In this document: piece by piece, positions 16,805-25,920 of the stretch
How the letters are laid out: each line of letters opens with the position of its first letter
Numbering within the stretch: position 1 is the stretch's first letter
Source: UBA2033 sp035345875
GTDB taxonomy: Bacteria; Spirochaetota; Leptospiria; Leptospirales; Leptospiraceae
Direction of reading: 5' to 3'
NCBI GenBank assembly: GCA_035345875.1
Contig: DAORDH010000001.1
Coordinates: 1-64,000, forward strand
DNA: 64,000 bases
The notes under the pieces: generated by a model
What the model saw: the letters and a program-made list of their open reading frames with translations, nothing else
Databases searched by the model: none
What the model was told of the DNA's origin: nothing
Translations under genes and position numbers: made by a program

Positions 16805-19453
16805 ATGTTTTTTAGATCGCTAAAAAAAATTTCCTTTCTGTTTTATTTAATCAATTTACTTTTTTTATTTAATGTATTTGCAAATGAAACAACAAAAGAG
16901 AATGATCCAAAATCAATCCAAGGTATTTTAGATTTACGAAATCAAAAATTCTACACAACGGAAGCAGATGATGGTTTTATTAAATTAGATGGAGAATGGG
17001 AATTTTATTGGAATGAATTCATTGATCCAAATCTACTAAGACAACCAAATAATTACATCCAAGTTCCTTCAAACTGGAATGAGCAAACTATTAAATATTT
17101 TGGTGAAAACATTCATCCACCAGCAAATGGATATGCCAGTTATCGTATAAAATTATTACTTCCTGAACAGACCCCAGACTTAGCAATATCAGTGGAGGGA
17201 ATTGATTCTGCTTATTCATTTTTTATTAATGGGGTTCTTTATTCCTCTAAAGGCAAAGTTGGCCGAACAATAGACGAAATGGAAGCATTGAATCAATCCA
17301 GTTATTTTTCAATTCCCAAATTATCGGAAATGGATATTGTTATTCATGTTTCAAATTTTCATCACAGAAAAGCGGGAATTCGTGATGCCATATTCATTGG
17401 GAATTATTCAGTCATTGAGGGAATACAAAAAAGGAACCATGATTTTGATTTAATATTATCGAGTTGTCTGCTTATAATGGGACTCTATCATGTTGGTCTT
17501 TATATTACAAGAAGAAAAGATAGGTCTCCGCTACACTTCAGTATATTCTGTATATTAATTGCAGTGAGAACTGTTTCGATTAACGATCGAATGATTCTTG
17601 GTGCATTACCGCTTTTAAATTTCACAGTTGTCCATAAATTAGAATTTGTTTCTTTTTATTATTCATCTTGGGCATTTATGCAGTTCTTGCATTATCTATT
17701 TCCAGATGAGTTCTCCAAAAAGTGGTATTGGTTTTTTGCATCTGTTCTAGTTCCTTCTTCATTGCTCGTTATTGTGACACATAGCTCTATCTACACTGGT
17801 AGTTTAATATTTGTCCAAATTACTATTCTATTGGCAATATTTTATTCCTTAAAGGTAATCATTGCGGCTATTGTTCATAATAGAGTTGGAGCAAAATTTT
17901 TCTTTTTTGGGATGATATTGTTTTTCGTATCTATTATAAATGATATTTTAAAATCAATGGATATTGTTCATACTCCCTATATGACGAGTTATGGATTTAT
18001 TTCTTTTGTATTGTTTCAAGCGATGGTTCTGTCCGGAAAATTTGCGAATGCATTTTTAGAATCAGAAAGACTAGCATTGGAATTAAAAGCATTTTCGGAG
18101 AGTTTGGAACTAAAAGTAGAAGAAAGAACGCGTAGTCTAGAAGAAGCGAGAAAACAGGCCGAGATAGAAAAAAACTTGGCTTTTCTTGCACAAAAGGAAA
18201 CACAAAAGCAGAAGGAAGAAACCGAAGAATTAAATCTTCTTATAAAAAGTTTAAATGAAGAATTGGATATTAAGCTTATAATGAAAAAAGTGAAGAACTA
18301 TATATTTGAAAATTACAATATTAATCACTATGCTTTGTATATAGTAAATTCAAGTCGAAGCACTATCTCGCTTTTGGATGCCGATATGCCCGATAGAATT
18401 TCTAAAGAAGACCAAGATAAAATTAGAAGCTTAGAAATTCCAATTGGAAATGGTGAAGGCGCTCATGCATACGTATTACAAACACAAAAGCCTCTTTATA
18501 TTCCAAAAGTTTTACGCACTGGAGTTTCAAAGGAAGAGCTTTCCATCATTGAGACAGCGAATATCCAATCTTTTTTTATGATTCCTTTGTTTTTGCAAAG
18601 TGAACCCATCGGTATTATCGATTTTTCCAGTGATGAAAGAATGAAGCTTTCCGAGAATGACGTAACGCGCCTATCGATTCTCGGTGAGCAATTAGCTGGA
18701 GTTATTTATGGGTCCAATCTTTACAAACAAGTTCAGGAAGAAAAAGAAAAATCAGATCGTTTACTTTTAAATATATTACCTAAAGAAATAGCAGTTGAAT
18801 TAAAAGAGAAAGGTTTTTCAGAACCAATTTCTTTTGAATCTGTATCTGTATTATTCACTGATTTTAAAGGGTTTACTCAGATTGCCGAAAAACTTCCTCC
18901 AAGTGAATTAGTAAAAGAATTGGATGCCTGTTTTGTTCAATTCGATAAAATTACAGAGAGGTATAATTTAGAGAAATTAAAGACAATAGGCGATAGTTAT
19001 ATGTGCGCTGGTGGAATTCCAACAAAAAATAGAACTCACGCGATAGATTGTGTTCTTGCGGCTATTGAAATACAAAGTTTTATGGAAATGATGAAAGACC
19101 TAAAAACAACAAAAGGATTTTCCTATTGGGAATTAAGACTTGGAATTCACTCCGGTCCAATTGTTGCAGGAGTTATTGGCGAAAAGAAATTTGCCTATGA
19201 CGTCTGGGGAGACACTGTAAATACAGCAAGTCGAATGGAATCTTCTGGAACTCCAGGTAAAATAAACGTCAGTGGGTCTACCTATCAAATTATAAGAAAA
19301 TATTTTGAATGTGAATACCGAGGAATGGTAAAAGCAAAAAATAAAGGTGAAGTAGAAATGTATTATGTTCTTGGATTAAAAAAAGAATTCTCTATTCGGG
19401 GAGATGGCAAAACTCCGAATGAAGAATTTTGGAAAGAGTATAGGAAGATTTAA
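16805..19453 (+). CDS. Membrane adenylate cyclase: DISM sensor, 7TM, GAF, class III cyclase
   Basis: About 882 residues from the ATG at 16805, chosen because a signal peptide (KKISFLFYLINLLFLFNVFA) follows it; the frame is open from 16769. A periplasmic beta-jelly-roll domain (DGEWEFYW, YASYRIKLLL) of the 7TMR-DISM type comes first, then about seven helices, a coiled coil (SLELKVEERTRSLEEARK), a GAF domain and a class III cyclase. The cyclase has SVLFTDFKGFTQIAE and TIGDSYMCAGG metal Asp residues, with Lys in EKLKTIGD and Asp in YDVWGDTVN favouring ATP over GTP. It should convert an outer-face signal into cAMP. It stands as a single gene. Confidence 0.88.
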   Translation: MFFRSLKKISFLFYLINLLFLFNVFANETTKENDPKSIQGILDLRNQKFYTTEADDGFIKLDGEWEFYWNEFIDPNLLRQPNNYIQVPSNWNEQTIKYFGENIHPPANGYASYRIKLLLPEQTPDLAISVEGIDSAYSFFINGVLYSSKGKVGRTIDEMEALNQSSYFSIPKLSEMDIVIHVSNFHHRKAGIRDAIFIGNYSVIEGIQKRNHDFDLILSSCLLIMGLYHVGLYITRRKDRSPLHFSIFCILIAVRTVSINDRMILGALPLLNFTVVHKLEFVSFYYSSWAFMQFLHYLFPDEFSKKWYWFFASVLVPSSLLVIVTHSSIYTGSLIFVQITILLAIFYSLKVIIAAIVHNRVGAKFFFFGMILFFVSIINDILKSMDIVHTPYMTSYGFISFVLFQAMVLSGKFANAFLESERLALELKAFSESLELKVEERTRSLEEARKQAEIEKNLAFLAQKETQKQKEETEELNLLIKSLNEELDIKLIMKKVKNYIFENYNINHYALYIVNSSRSTISLLDADMPDRISKEDQDKIRSLEIPIGNGEGAHAYVLQTQKPLYIPKVLRTGVSKEELSIIETANIQSFFMIPLFLQSEPIGIIDFSSDERMKLSENDVTRLSILGEQLAGVIYGSNLYKQVQEEKEKSDRLLLNILPKEIAVELKEKGFSEPISFESVSVLFTDFKGFTQIAEKLPPSELVKELDACFVQFDKITERYNLEKLKTIGDSYMCAGGIPTKNRTHAIDCVLAAIEIQSFMEMMKDLKTTKGFSYWELRLGIHSGPIVAGVIGEKKFAYDVWGDTVNTASRMESSGTPGKINVSGSTYQIIRKYFECEYRGMVKAKNKGEVEMYYVLGLKKEFSIRGDGKTPNEEFWKEYRKI

Positions 19454-19459
19454 ATTGGC

Positions 19460-19479
19460 TATGAAATAATGTTTTCATA
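19460..19479. terminator. Weak stem-loop between convergent genes
   Basis: TATGAAA (19460-19466) pairs with TTTCATA (19473-19479) between the cyclase stop and the DinB-like stop. The stem is AT-rich and no strong T-run follows, so it is only a possible bidirectional terminator. Confidence 0.3.
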
Positions 19480-19490
19480 ATCCAAATCTT

Positions 19491-20054
19491 TTACTCCGTA
19501 GTTACTTTAAGAATTTTCTGTTCTACTTTATAGCAATGATGGATTGGATGGATGAGAATCAAATACAGTACTTCTCTAAGACTGAGCATTCCCATGGTAG
19601 GATGAGGAAGAGAATATTCATCAAATTCAGATTCTGGAATTTTAAAAATGATAGTATTCAACTCATCATAAACTTTTTTAAAATTAGGAATTAACACACT
19701 TAGTTTCTTAGATTCATCGATAGACGAAATCTTGCTTGGTGCAATTGGTCCAATTTGAATTACTGCTTTACTTTCTATATAGTCTGTTAATAGAGTTTCA
19801 AAATCTCTTTGCGTCTTTCTTTTTCCAAAAATAGAAAATAGAAATCTAGGTGTATTGAGTAATAGAATAGTTCCATTTCCAATGTCAATCAGATGAGATA
19901 AGTTTTGTGCAGGTGACCAGCCTCCTAAACCATTGTGATAAAATAATTCAGGACTAATAGATTGAAAAAAAATGCTTACTTTACTTTCGATATCTAGGAT
20001 AGAGGAGAGAATCTCTGATTTAGAGTAAGGGTTTCTGTTTTCTAATTGTATCAT
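19491..20054 (-). CDS. DinB-superfamily (DinB_2-like) four-helix protein
   Basis: 187 residues with the DinB / YfiT-like helical-bundle pattern. GGWSPAQNLSHLIDIG near residue 44 provides the first metal His, and LILIHPIHHCYKVEQKIL at the C-terminus the HxxxH pair. Many relatives are thiol-S-transferases or enzymes of mycothiol/bacillithiol chemistry, others are stress-induced with no known activity. No signal peptide is present. It is a single gene, divergent from the ankyrin/TetR unit. Substrate unknown. Confidence 0.75.
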   Translation of the reverse strand: MIQLENRNPYSKSEILSSILDIESKVSIFFQSISPELFYHNGLGGWSPAQNLSHLIDIGNGTILLLNTPRFLFSIFGKRKTQRDFETLLTDYIESKAVIQIGPIAPSKISSIDESKKLSVLIPNFKKVYDELNTIIFKIPESEFDEYSLPHPTMGMLSLREVLYLILIHPIHHCYKVEQKILKVTTE

Positions 20055-20180
20055 TGTTTATTGTTAACTTGGATTTAAACACAATAAAAAGCAATTAAAA
20101 AATAAATTGAAGTAAAGAGTAAAAAAATATTGATTCTTTGCGCTGAAAGACACCCATTTCAGTCCTGTTATTTAAAAAAA

Positions 20181-20192
20181 TGAACATGTTCA
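20181..20192. promoter_or_regulatory. Palindromic operator copy 1 (TGAACATGTTCA)
   Basis: A perfect 12-base palindrome just upstream of the -35-like hexamer of the ankyrin/TetR unit. An identical copy lies at 20230-20241; centres are 49 bases apart. Such paired palindromes around a promoter beside a TetR gene are typical of autoregulation (inference). Confidence 0.75.
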
Positions 20193-20201
20193 AAAAAAGA
20201 A

Positions 20202-20229
20202 TTGAATTTTTCTTGTTCTTTAATAATAT
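20202..20229 (+). promoter_or_regulatory. Predicted promoter of the ankyrin/TetR unit
   Basis: TTGAAT (20202-20207) and TAATAT (20224-20229) are 16 bases apart. The promoter sits between the two copies of the palindrome, so a bound regulator would cover both the -35 upstream side and the transcription start. Confidence 0.6.
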
Positions 20230-20241
20230 TGAACATGTTCA
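20230..20241. promoter_or_regulatory. Palindromic operator copy 2 (TGAACATGTTCA)
   Basis: Second perfect copy, immediately after the -10-like element and overlapping the expected start of transcription. AAGGAG, the ribosome site of the ankyrin gene, follows within a few bases. Confidence 0.75.
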
Positions 20242-20255
20242 AAAAGGAGATTCTT

Positions 20256-21119
20256 ATGAAAAGATTCACAATTGTATTGTTAGCATTTCTAGTTCAAAGT
20301 GTATTTACCCAAGAAATGGAAAAGACCAGAGATTACTGTGGCGTAGAAGATTTAAAATGCATCGAGAAAAGGATTAAAAAAAATGAGTTTAACTATGAAG
20401 ACTTGAACCGCCAAGATGGAAATGGTAGAACGAGTCTACATTATGCAGTGGAAGCTAAAAATCTTGAGTTAATAAAAGTGATTTTATCAAATTATTCTAA
20501 CTTAGCTACAATCTCCGATTTTAATGGAAATTTGCCAATTCATAGAGCTGCACAGGTCAATTCAAGAGAGATTTTGGATGTTCTACTTAGTTATAGCCAA
20601 TCAGAGTTAAACCGAGTGGATAGGAATGGGGAAACTGTTTTAGATATAGCACAGGGAAATGGTTTCTATGAACTCACTAGTTATCTAAAATCCCGCGGAG
20701 GAAAAGTTGGAAAAACTCATTCTTCTTCTACAACTCTTTGGCTCTATGGGGTTTACGTTCTAATTAGTTGTATCATCACTATTTGGGTTGCACAGACATT
20801 TTTTAAAAATGGTCGAATTTTCCTCTTAGATGCATTTCATAGCACAGAGCTTGCGGACTCAGTGAATCATTTATTAGTCGTTGGTTTTTATCTCATTAAT
20901 CTAGGTTATATAACTATCGCACTGAAAATTGGATCTAAACCAGAAGATAACATACAAGCAGTAGAGATTTTAAGTTTTAAATTAGGTTTAGTGATATTGA
21001 TTTTAGGTTTTATGCATTTTTTTAATCTCTACTTATTTGGTAGACTTAGAAAGAGAACTCTTTTGAAAAAAGAATTGGGTTTGGATAAAAATGTAGGTGT
21101 AGTAAGACCCGTCTCTTAA
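20256..21119 (+). CDS. Ankyrin-repeat membrane protein under TetR-type control
   Basis: 287 residues from the ATG at 20256, which follows AAGGAG; an in-frame upstream start at 20202 lies inside the promoter and is rejected. A signal peptide (KRFTIVLLAFLVQSVFTQ) is followed by Cys-containing residues DYCGVEDLKC. About three ankyrin repeats come next (NGRTSLHYAVEAKNLELIKVIL, then NLPIHRAAQV and NGETVLDIAQG), then three membrane helices from about 165. The repeats would face the periplasm and the tail the cytoplasm. I know no such fusion with a named role. It precedes a TetR gene, most likely its regulator. Confidence 0.8.
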   Translation: MKRFTIVLLAFLVQSVFTQEMEKTRDYCGVEDLKCIEKRIKKNEFNYEDLNRQDGNGRTSLHYAVEAKNLELIKVILSNYSNLATISDFNGNLPIHRAAQVNSREILDVLLSYSQSELNRVDRNGETVLDIAQGNGFYELTSYLKSRGGKVGKTHSSSTTLWLYGVYVLISCIITIWVAQTFFKNGRIFLLDAFHSTELADSVNHLLVVGFYLINLGYITIALKIGSKPEDNIQAVEILSFKLGLVILILGFMHFFNLYLFGRLRKRTLLKKELGLDKNVGVVRPVS

Positions 21120-21131
21120 AAAATGGAATCT

Positions 21132-21167
21132 GTAAATGGCTTTTGGCAGAGGCTAATAGCCATTTAC
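21132..21167 (+). promoter_or_regulatory. Long hairpin between ankyrin gene and tetR
   Basis: GTAAATGGCT (21132-21141) and AGCCATTTAC (21158-21167) are a perfect 10-base inverted repeat with a 16-base loop. No T-run follows, so it is not an intrinsic terminator. It lies 13 bases before the preferred tetR start at 21180 and may tune its translation or stabilise the mRNA. If tetR starts at 21123 the hairpin is within the coding region. Confidence 0.5.
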
Positions 21168-21179
21168 TTCATAATATTT

Positions 21180-21872
21180 ATGGTTTCAATAAAACAGAAA
21201 ATAGATCGAAAAGAAACAGAAAAATCAAAACGAACGAAGGAATTGATTTATTCTACAGCCATTTCTCTTTTTCAAAAACAAAGTTATGAAAAAGCTACCA
21301 TGCGAGCAATTGCAAGTAAAGCAGGTGTAGCATTAGGCGCAACTTATTATCATTTTAAGACCAAGGAAGATATTGTATTACAATTTTATACTATTTCACA
21401 AGATGATGCTAGATTACAAAGTCTAGAGTTTTGTAGAACCACGAAAGATTTTAAATTACGCCTAAATAATATTATCCGCTATAAATTGGATTACTTTTCA
21501 CATTATCAAAATTTTATTACTGTTTTAGCTAGAAATGCTGGTGATCCTAGAAATCCACTTTCTCCATTCAGTAAAGAAACTAGAGAGATTCGACAAGAAG
21601 CTATTCAAATTATTCGAGATGCATTAGAAACATCGAATTTAAATTTAAAAGAAGAAATTTCCGCAAGTCTTCCGGATCTATTATGGCTTTATCAACTTGC
21701 AATTATTTACTATTGGATATCAGATTCATCGACAAATAAAAAAAATACAGAGACCTTGATTGAAGAAAGTTTAGATTTAGTTTTTAAACTAATTAAGATG
21801 TCTAAACTTCCTTTTTTTAAGACGATTCTAGGGTCTATTTTTAAAATAATAAAAACAGTAAAAGGATCTTAA
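21180..21872 (+). CDS. TetR-family transcriptional regulator
   Basis: 230 residues from the ATG at 21180; the frame is open from an ATG at 21123, which would add a hydrophobic stretch atypical for TetR. The DNA-binding domain is at residues 18-65, with AISLFQKQSYEKATMRAIASKAGVALGATYYHFKTKEDIV, the helix-turn-helix and YYHF signature. The C-terminal ligand domain carries the IRQEAIQIIRDAL helix. It is the second gene of the ankyrin unit; the twin TGAACATGTTCA sites are the obvious operators. Neither start has a good ribosome site, so translation may be coupled to the gene before it. Confidence 0.88.
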   Translation: MVSIKQKIDRKETEKSKRTKELIYSTAISLFQKQSYEKATMRAIASKAGVALGATYYHFKTKEDIVLQFYTISQDDARLQSLEFCRTTKDFKLRLNNIIRYKLDYFSHYQNFITVLARNAGDPRNPLSPFSKETREIRQEAIQIIRDALETSNLNLKEEISASLPDLLWLYQLAIIYYWISDSSTNKKNTETLIEESLDLVFKLIKMSKLPFFKTILGSIFKIIKTVKGS

Positions 21873-23434
21873 TTTATAGTAAGTTTGTTTATCAATTGCT
21901 CTGTTTCTGTTAAGAAATCTACGAGTTCATTTAATTCCAGTATTGTATCTGCTTGGGCATTTGCCTGCTCCGAAATTTTCATCATAGCGTTAGTCGTTTC
22001 ACTCACTGCCATTTCTTGTTCATTCGTAGCATTTCGAATATTCATAGCATTATTTTTTAATTCGTCTAGAGAATTGATCATTGCAGCTCTATTTTTATCA
22101 AAATTTCTAAGCGCATCATTACAAACTAAAATAAACTTCTCAATTTCTGAGTAACTATTTAGTATTTGGTCGAACGCTTTTGCCACATCTTCTACAGATT
22201 TACTTCCTACATTTATATCCTCTAATGACTTTTGGACATTTTCTGTAATTTCCTTTGTATGCAGAGTAGACTTGCTTGCTAATTTTCCGACCTCATCTGC
22301 GACCACAGAGAATCCTTTTCCACTTTCACCGGCTCTAGCTGCCTCTATAGCTGCATTCAATGCCAGTAGGTTGGTTTGATAAGCGATTTCTCGCATAACG
22401 TTTACAACTTTTGCGATCCCAACAGAAGATTCTCGCATATTTTCCATGGAATTTCCAGTCTTTCCGATTACAATTTTTCCACTTTTAATTACATTACTTA
22501 ATTTTTCATTCAGAGAGCCTAGCGAGTTAATTGCATTTTTTAAATTCGAAAAAAATGTTTCATTTTCATTTACTATAATCATGGTTTTATGAGATAGATT
22601 ATTTTGGTCTTCTGTTGCCACACTAATACTTCTAGATGCCGCGGAAATTTCCTCCATCGAGGATGAGGTTTCTTCTGAATTAGATGCTTGTGTCATAATA
22701 GAAGCTTGAATGTCTCCTAATATAAACTTTGCTTTTTCTTTCAATTCAACTAATTTTATACTAGATGCTTTTAGGTTTTCTACTATCTGAGAGTTTTTTT
22801 TCAAGGACTCTCTTGCAATATTTTCTTTCTCATTTGCGGAATAAATTGCTGATTGGCTCAGCTTTGTTAAAATATAGCTGATAGAAATGGAAGCTATTAG
22901 AAATAGATTTATATTAATAATCATAGGAAGAGGATATTCGTTTAAATTAAATCCTCCGTATTTTGTTTTGAATTCAATACCCAAGCTTGTAGCGATTATT
23001 TGAATTATAATTTCTTGAAATAAAATAAGGCTACCAGTGAACAAAGCAAATTTTTCATTATAGCGAAGAGGTATCATTCCAATATAAAGATAAAAAGCAG
23101 AAAATAGAATTTTCTCTTTCAAAACATAATCTCCGCCATTTTCAAGATAGATTGCTTGCATGATACGAAGTATGAAAACAATAAAGATATCTAGAAAAGA
23201 ATTTATAAAAACAATACGAATATCAAATTCATCTCTTTGAATTTTTGCCCTTGAGTAGAGTGTATAAAACAATATACTTATTGTTCCAATACAATACGCA
23301 ACTGTAAGGACTGGATGCGATACACCGAGTGATATAACAGTCGCAGTAGCATACAAAAGAAAGAGTGCAAGGCGGATTCTATTTACAATGATTTCTCCGC
23401 GCACAATAGGCATTTCTGAAATAGAGGAATTCAT
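21869..23434 (-). CDS. Methyl-accepting chemotaxis protein with multi-helix sensor
   Basis: 521 residues. The first 195 residues form about six membrane helices instead of the usual periplasmic sensor between two helices. A cytoplasmic coiled coil follows, then the signalling tip YQTNLLALNAAIEAARAGES near residue 355 with GFSVVADEVGKLA, the CheA/CheW contact region. There is no HAMP domain obvious. The signal sensed may lie within the membrane, such as a lipid, redox or energy state; this is inference. The stop overlaps that of tetR by 4 bases (convergent). No che gene is adjacent. Confidence 0.9.
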   Translation of the reverse strand: MNSSISEMPIVRGEIIVNRIRLALFLLYATATVISLGVSHPVLTVAYCIGTISILFYTLYSRAKIQRDEFDIRIVFINSFLDIFIVFILRIMQAIYLENGGDYVLKEKILFSAFYLYIGMIPLRYNEKFALFTGSLILFQEIIIQIIATSLGIEFKTKYGGFNLNEYPLPMIININLFLIASISISYILTKLSQSAIYSANEKENIARESLKKNSQIVENLKASSIKLVELKEKAKFILGDIQASIMTQASNSEETSSSMEEISAASRSISVATEDQNNLSHKTMIIVNENETFFSNLKNAINSLGSLNEKLSNVIKSGKIVIGKTGNSMENMRESSVGIAKVVNVMREIAYQTNLLALNAAIEAARAGESGKGFSVVADEVGKLASKSTLHTKEITENVQKSLEDINVGSKSVEDVAKAFDQILNSYSEIEKFILVCNDALRNFDKNRAAMINSLDELKNNAMNIRNATNEQEMAVSETTNAMMKISEQANAQADTILELNELVDFLTETEQLINKLTIN

Positions 23435-23650
23435 ATATATAGTGTCGGATGATTCATCTTAATTTTCAAATGAATCTGATCATTTGCTATTTTTACCAGA
23501 TAATTTGCTTTCACTGTGCTTGGTATATAATTGTAGATAAAAAAAGCCCTTTTGAAATCTTATCCTTAAGTCATTTCCATTTTTTTAGAAGGTGATTGAA
23601 AGTCTCTAAGATGGTTACTGATTCAGATCTTATACATGAGAAAAATAACT

Positions 23651-24202
23651 ATGAAAAATTCTTTTTATCCAGATTTCCATTCAACTACGATTCTATGTGT
23701 GCGTAGGGATGGAAAAGTCGCTCTAGCAGGAGATGGACAAGTTTCGATGGGACAAACTGTAATGAAGCATACAGCGAAAAAAGTTCGCAGAATGTTTCAC
23801 GATAAAATTATTTCTGGTTTTGCAGGCTCAGCGGCAGATGCATTTACTCTCTTTGAGCTTTTTGAAAAAAAAGTAAATGCTTTCAACGGTAGTCTTTCTA
23901 GGAGTGTCGTTGAGTTAGCTCGTGAATGGCGGACAGATCGTATGCTCCGAAAGTTAGAAGCTCTTCTCATTGTTGCAGATAAGGATGAATCTTATCTGGT
24001 GTCTGGAACAGGAGATGTTATTTCTCCAGACGAGGGGATTCTTGCAATAGGCTCAGGAGGCAACTATGCGTATGCCGCAGCTAGAGCTCTTTATTCAAAT
24101 ACCTCAATGAGTGCAAAAGACATTGTATTGGAAGCTATGAAAATTACAGCAGATATTTGTATTTATACAAACCACAATATAACATTAGAAGAAATCGTAT
24201 GA
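23651..24202 (+). CDS. hslV: ATP-dependent protease proteolytic subunit HslV (ClpQ)
   Basis: About 183 residues from the ATG at 23651; an ATG at 23636 would add five residues. HslV is an N-terminal-Thr protease of the proteasome type; the Thr in HSTTILCVRRDGKVALAGDGQ becomes the nucleophile after the propeptide is removed. Other signatures are MGQTVMKHTAKKVRRMF and SGFAGSAADAFTLFELFE. It forms a dodecamer capped by HslU rings in the cytoplasm. Its TGA overlaps the hslU ATG (24199-24202), so the two are coupled. Neither ATG has a clear ribosome site. Confidence 0.96.
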   Translation: MKNSFYPDFHSTTILCVRRDGKVALAGDGQVSMGQTVMKHTAKKVRRMFHDKIISGFAGSAADAFTLFELFEKKVNAFNGSLSRSVVELAREWRTDRMLRKLEALLIVADKDESYLVSGTGDVISPDEGILAIGSGGNYAYAAARALYSNTSMSAKDIVLEAMKITADICIYTNHNITLEEIV

Positions 24203-25623
24203 GTGAAATAATTAAACCTGTTATAAATTATGAGGGCGAAACATTTGAAATGTCGCCAAGACAAATCGTTGAAAGTTTAGACGAACATATTATTGGGCAA
24301 AAAAATGCAAAAAAGGCAGTAGCCATTGCGCTTCGAAATCGTATGCGTAGACGCAAATTAGAACCTTCGATGCGGGAAGAAATTTATCCAAAAAATATTA
24401 TCATGATTGGTCCTACAGGTGTGGGAAAAACTGAAATTGCTCGACGCCTTTCTAAACTCTATGGTGCTCCCTTTATTAAAGTAGAAGCTACTAAATATAC
24501 AGAAGTTGGATACGTTGGGCGCGATGTTGAATCGATGGTTAGAGATCTAGCTAATATTGCCTTGAATATGGTTAAGTCCGAATTGAGATTAAAACTAGTC
24601 GATTTTGCCAGAATCAATGCGGAAGAAGTGATTTTGGATATTTTAATTCCAGATAATACAAAACCTGCTATGGGTTTTATGTCCGACACAAACCCTGATG
24701 ATCCAGGAGAAGTGGAAAGAAGGGAAAGATACCTAGAAACTCGGGAAATGATGCGAAAGAAATTAAAGTCAGGGAAGTTAAATGAACAAGAGATTGAAAT
24801 TGATATTTCCCAGAGTCCAAACCAAGGAATGCCGATGATGCAAGTTTTTGGTGCAACGAATTTAGAAGAAATGGACAATCAAATTCAGAATTTACTGGGC
24901 GATTTAGTTCAGAAAAAAAATAAAAAAAGAAAGATGCCAATCAAAGAAGCGTTAGATGTCTTAGCTGATATTGAAGCGGATAAATTGCTCGATCAGGAAA
25001 AATTACAAAAAGAAGCAGCAAGAAGAGTAGAAGAGATGGGGATTATATTTATCGATGAGATAGATAAAATCGCTGGGAAGGAAAGTAGAGGTGGAGGGGC
25101 TGATGTATCAAGAGAAGGTGTGCAGAGAGATTTACTACCGATAGTAGAAGGGGCAACTGTAAATACAAAAATTGGTCCTATTAAAACAGATCACATTTTA
25201 TTTATTGCTGCTGGCGCATTTCATATGTCAAAGCCTTCGGATTTAATTCCAGAGCTACAAGGTCGTTTTCCAATTCGAGTCGAATTAGACAAACTTTCTA
25301 TGGAAGACTTTGTAAAAATTCTTACAGCACCAAAATCATCTCTCACTAAACAATATCAGGCTCTACTTTCAACGGAAGGTATTTCGATTGATTTTAAAGA
25401 GGATGCGATAAGAGAAATTGCTCAAATTGCATTTGATGTAAATGAAAAAAATGAGAATATTGGTGCAAGAAGATTGAATACAATTCTAGAAAGACTTTTA
25501 GAAGATTTAAGTTTTGAAGGTCCGGAACTGGTAGACAAGAATCCTGTGATTGATGCAAATTTTGTTAGAAATAAATTAAATGAAATCGTTGAAAACAGAG
25601 ATCTCTCGAAGTATATTCTATAA
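24199..25623 (+). CDS. hslU: ATP-dependent protease ATPase subunit HslU (ClpY)
   Basis: 474 residues, an AAA+ unfoldase that feeds HslV. Walker A GPTGVGKTE near residue 72, Walker B IIFIDEID near 283, GYVGRDVESMVRDL pore-region motif near 105, and the C-terminal EDLSFEGPEL with a final Leu (DLSKYIL) that docks in HslV. The intermediate I domain (about 125-250) has a long charged stretch. The start is the ATG overlapping hslV; an in-frame codon at 24157 lies within hslV and is not used. 297 bases of apparently empty DNA follow. Confidence 0.97.
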   Translation: MSEIIKPVINYEGETFEMSPRQIVESLDEHIIGQKNAKKAVAIALRNRMRRRKLEPSMREEIYPKNIIMIGPTGVGKTEIARRLSKLYGAPFIKVEATKYTEVGYVGRDVESMVRDLANIALNMVKSELRLKLVDFARINAEEVILDILIPDNTKPAMGFMSDTNPDDPGEVERRERYLETREMMRKKLKSGKLNEQEIEIDISQSPNQGMPMMQVFGATNLEEMDNQIQNLLGDLVQKKNKKRKMPIKEALDVLADIEADKLLDQEKLQKEAARRVEEMGIIFIDEIDKIAGKESRGGGADVSREGVQRDLLPIVEGATVNTKIGPIKTDHILFIAAGAFHMSKPSDLIPELQGRFPIRVELDKLSMEDFVKILTAPKSSLTKQYQALLSTEGISIDFKEDAIREIAQIAFDVNEKNENIGARRLNTILERLLEDLSFEGPELVDKNPVIDANFVRNKLNEIVENRDLSKYIL

Positions 25624-25920
25624 TTTACTTTCATCATTGGATGATTAAAAATTAAAAAGTCCTATTGAATTTCGAAATTGTTGCATTCAAAGCTTACTTA
25701 GAAGATTTCAATGAACATTCCTTTTATTCGCATTACAAAAACAGTGTGAGTGAAAGGATACGTAAGAAAAGAAGTTCGATTAAGCTTTGGAGTTCTAGGT
25801 AACCCCTACATAGAAAAATCGCAATTAAATCTACAAATCTAACTTTGCCATAAAGGGAGTAGTATTTATAAAAATGGATTTATTCTTGTCAATGAAGGGC
25901 TTAACAGTTTTAAAGTATGT
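25624..25920. other. Intergenic stretch after hslU, nothing recognised
   Basis: About 297 bases between hslU and the Cys-cluster gene. No tRNA fold, terminator with T-run or strong promoter is seen. A 30-codon open frame with GTG start (near 25751, reading VKGYVRKEVRLSFG) looks weakly protein-like but is too short to call. Confidence 0.3.

Noticed and set aside
20202..20255. Upstream start of the ankyrin gene at 20202
   Set aside because: It lies in the promoter region between operator copies; the ATG at 20256 has AAGGAG and a clean signal peptide.
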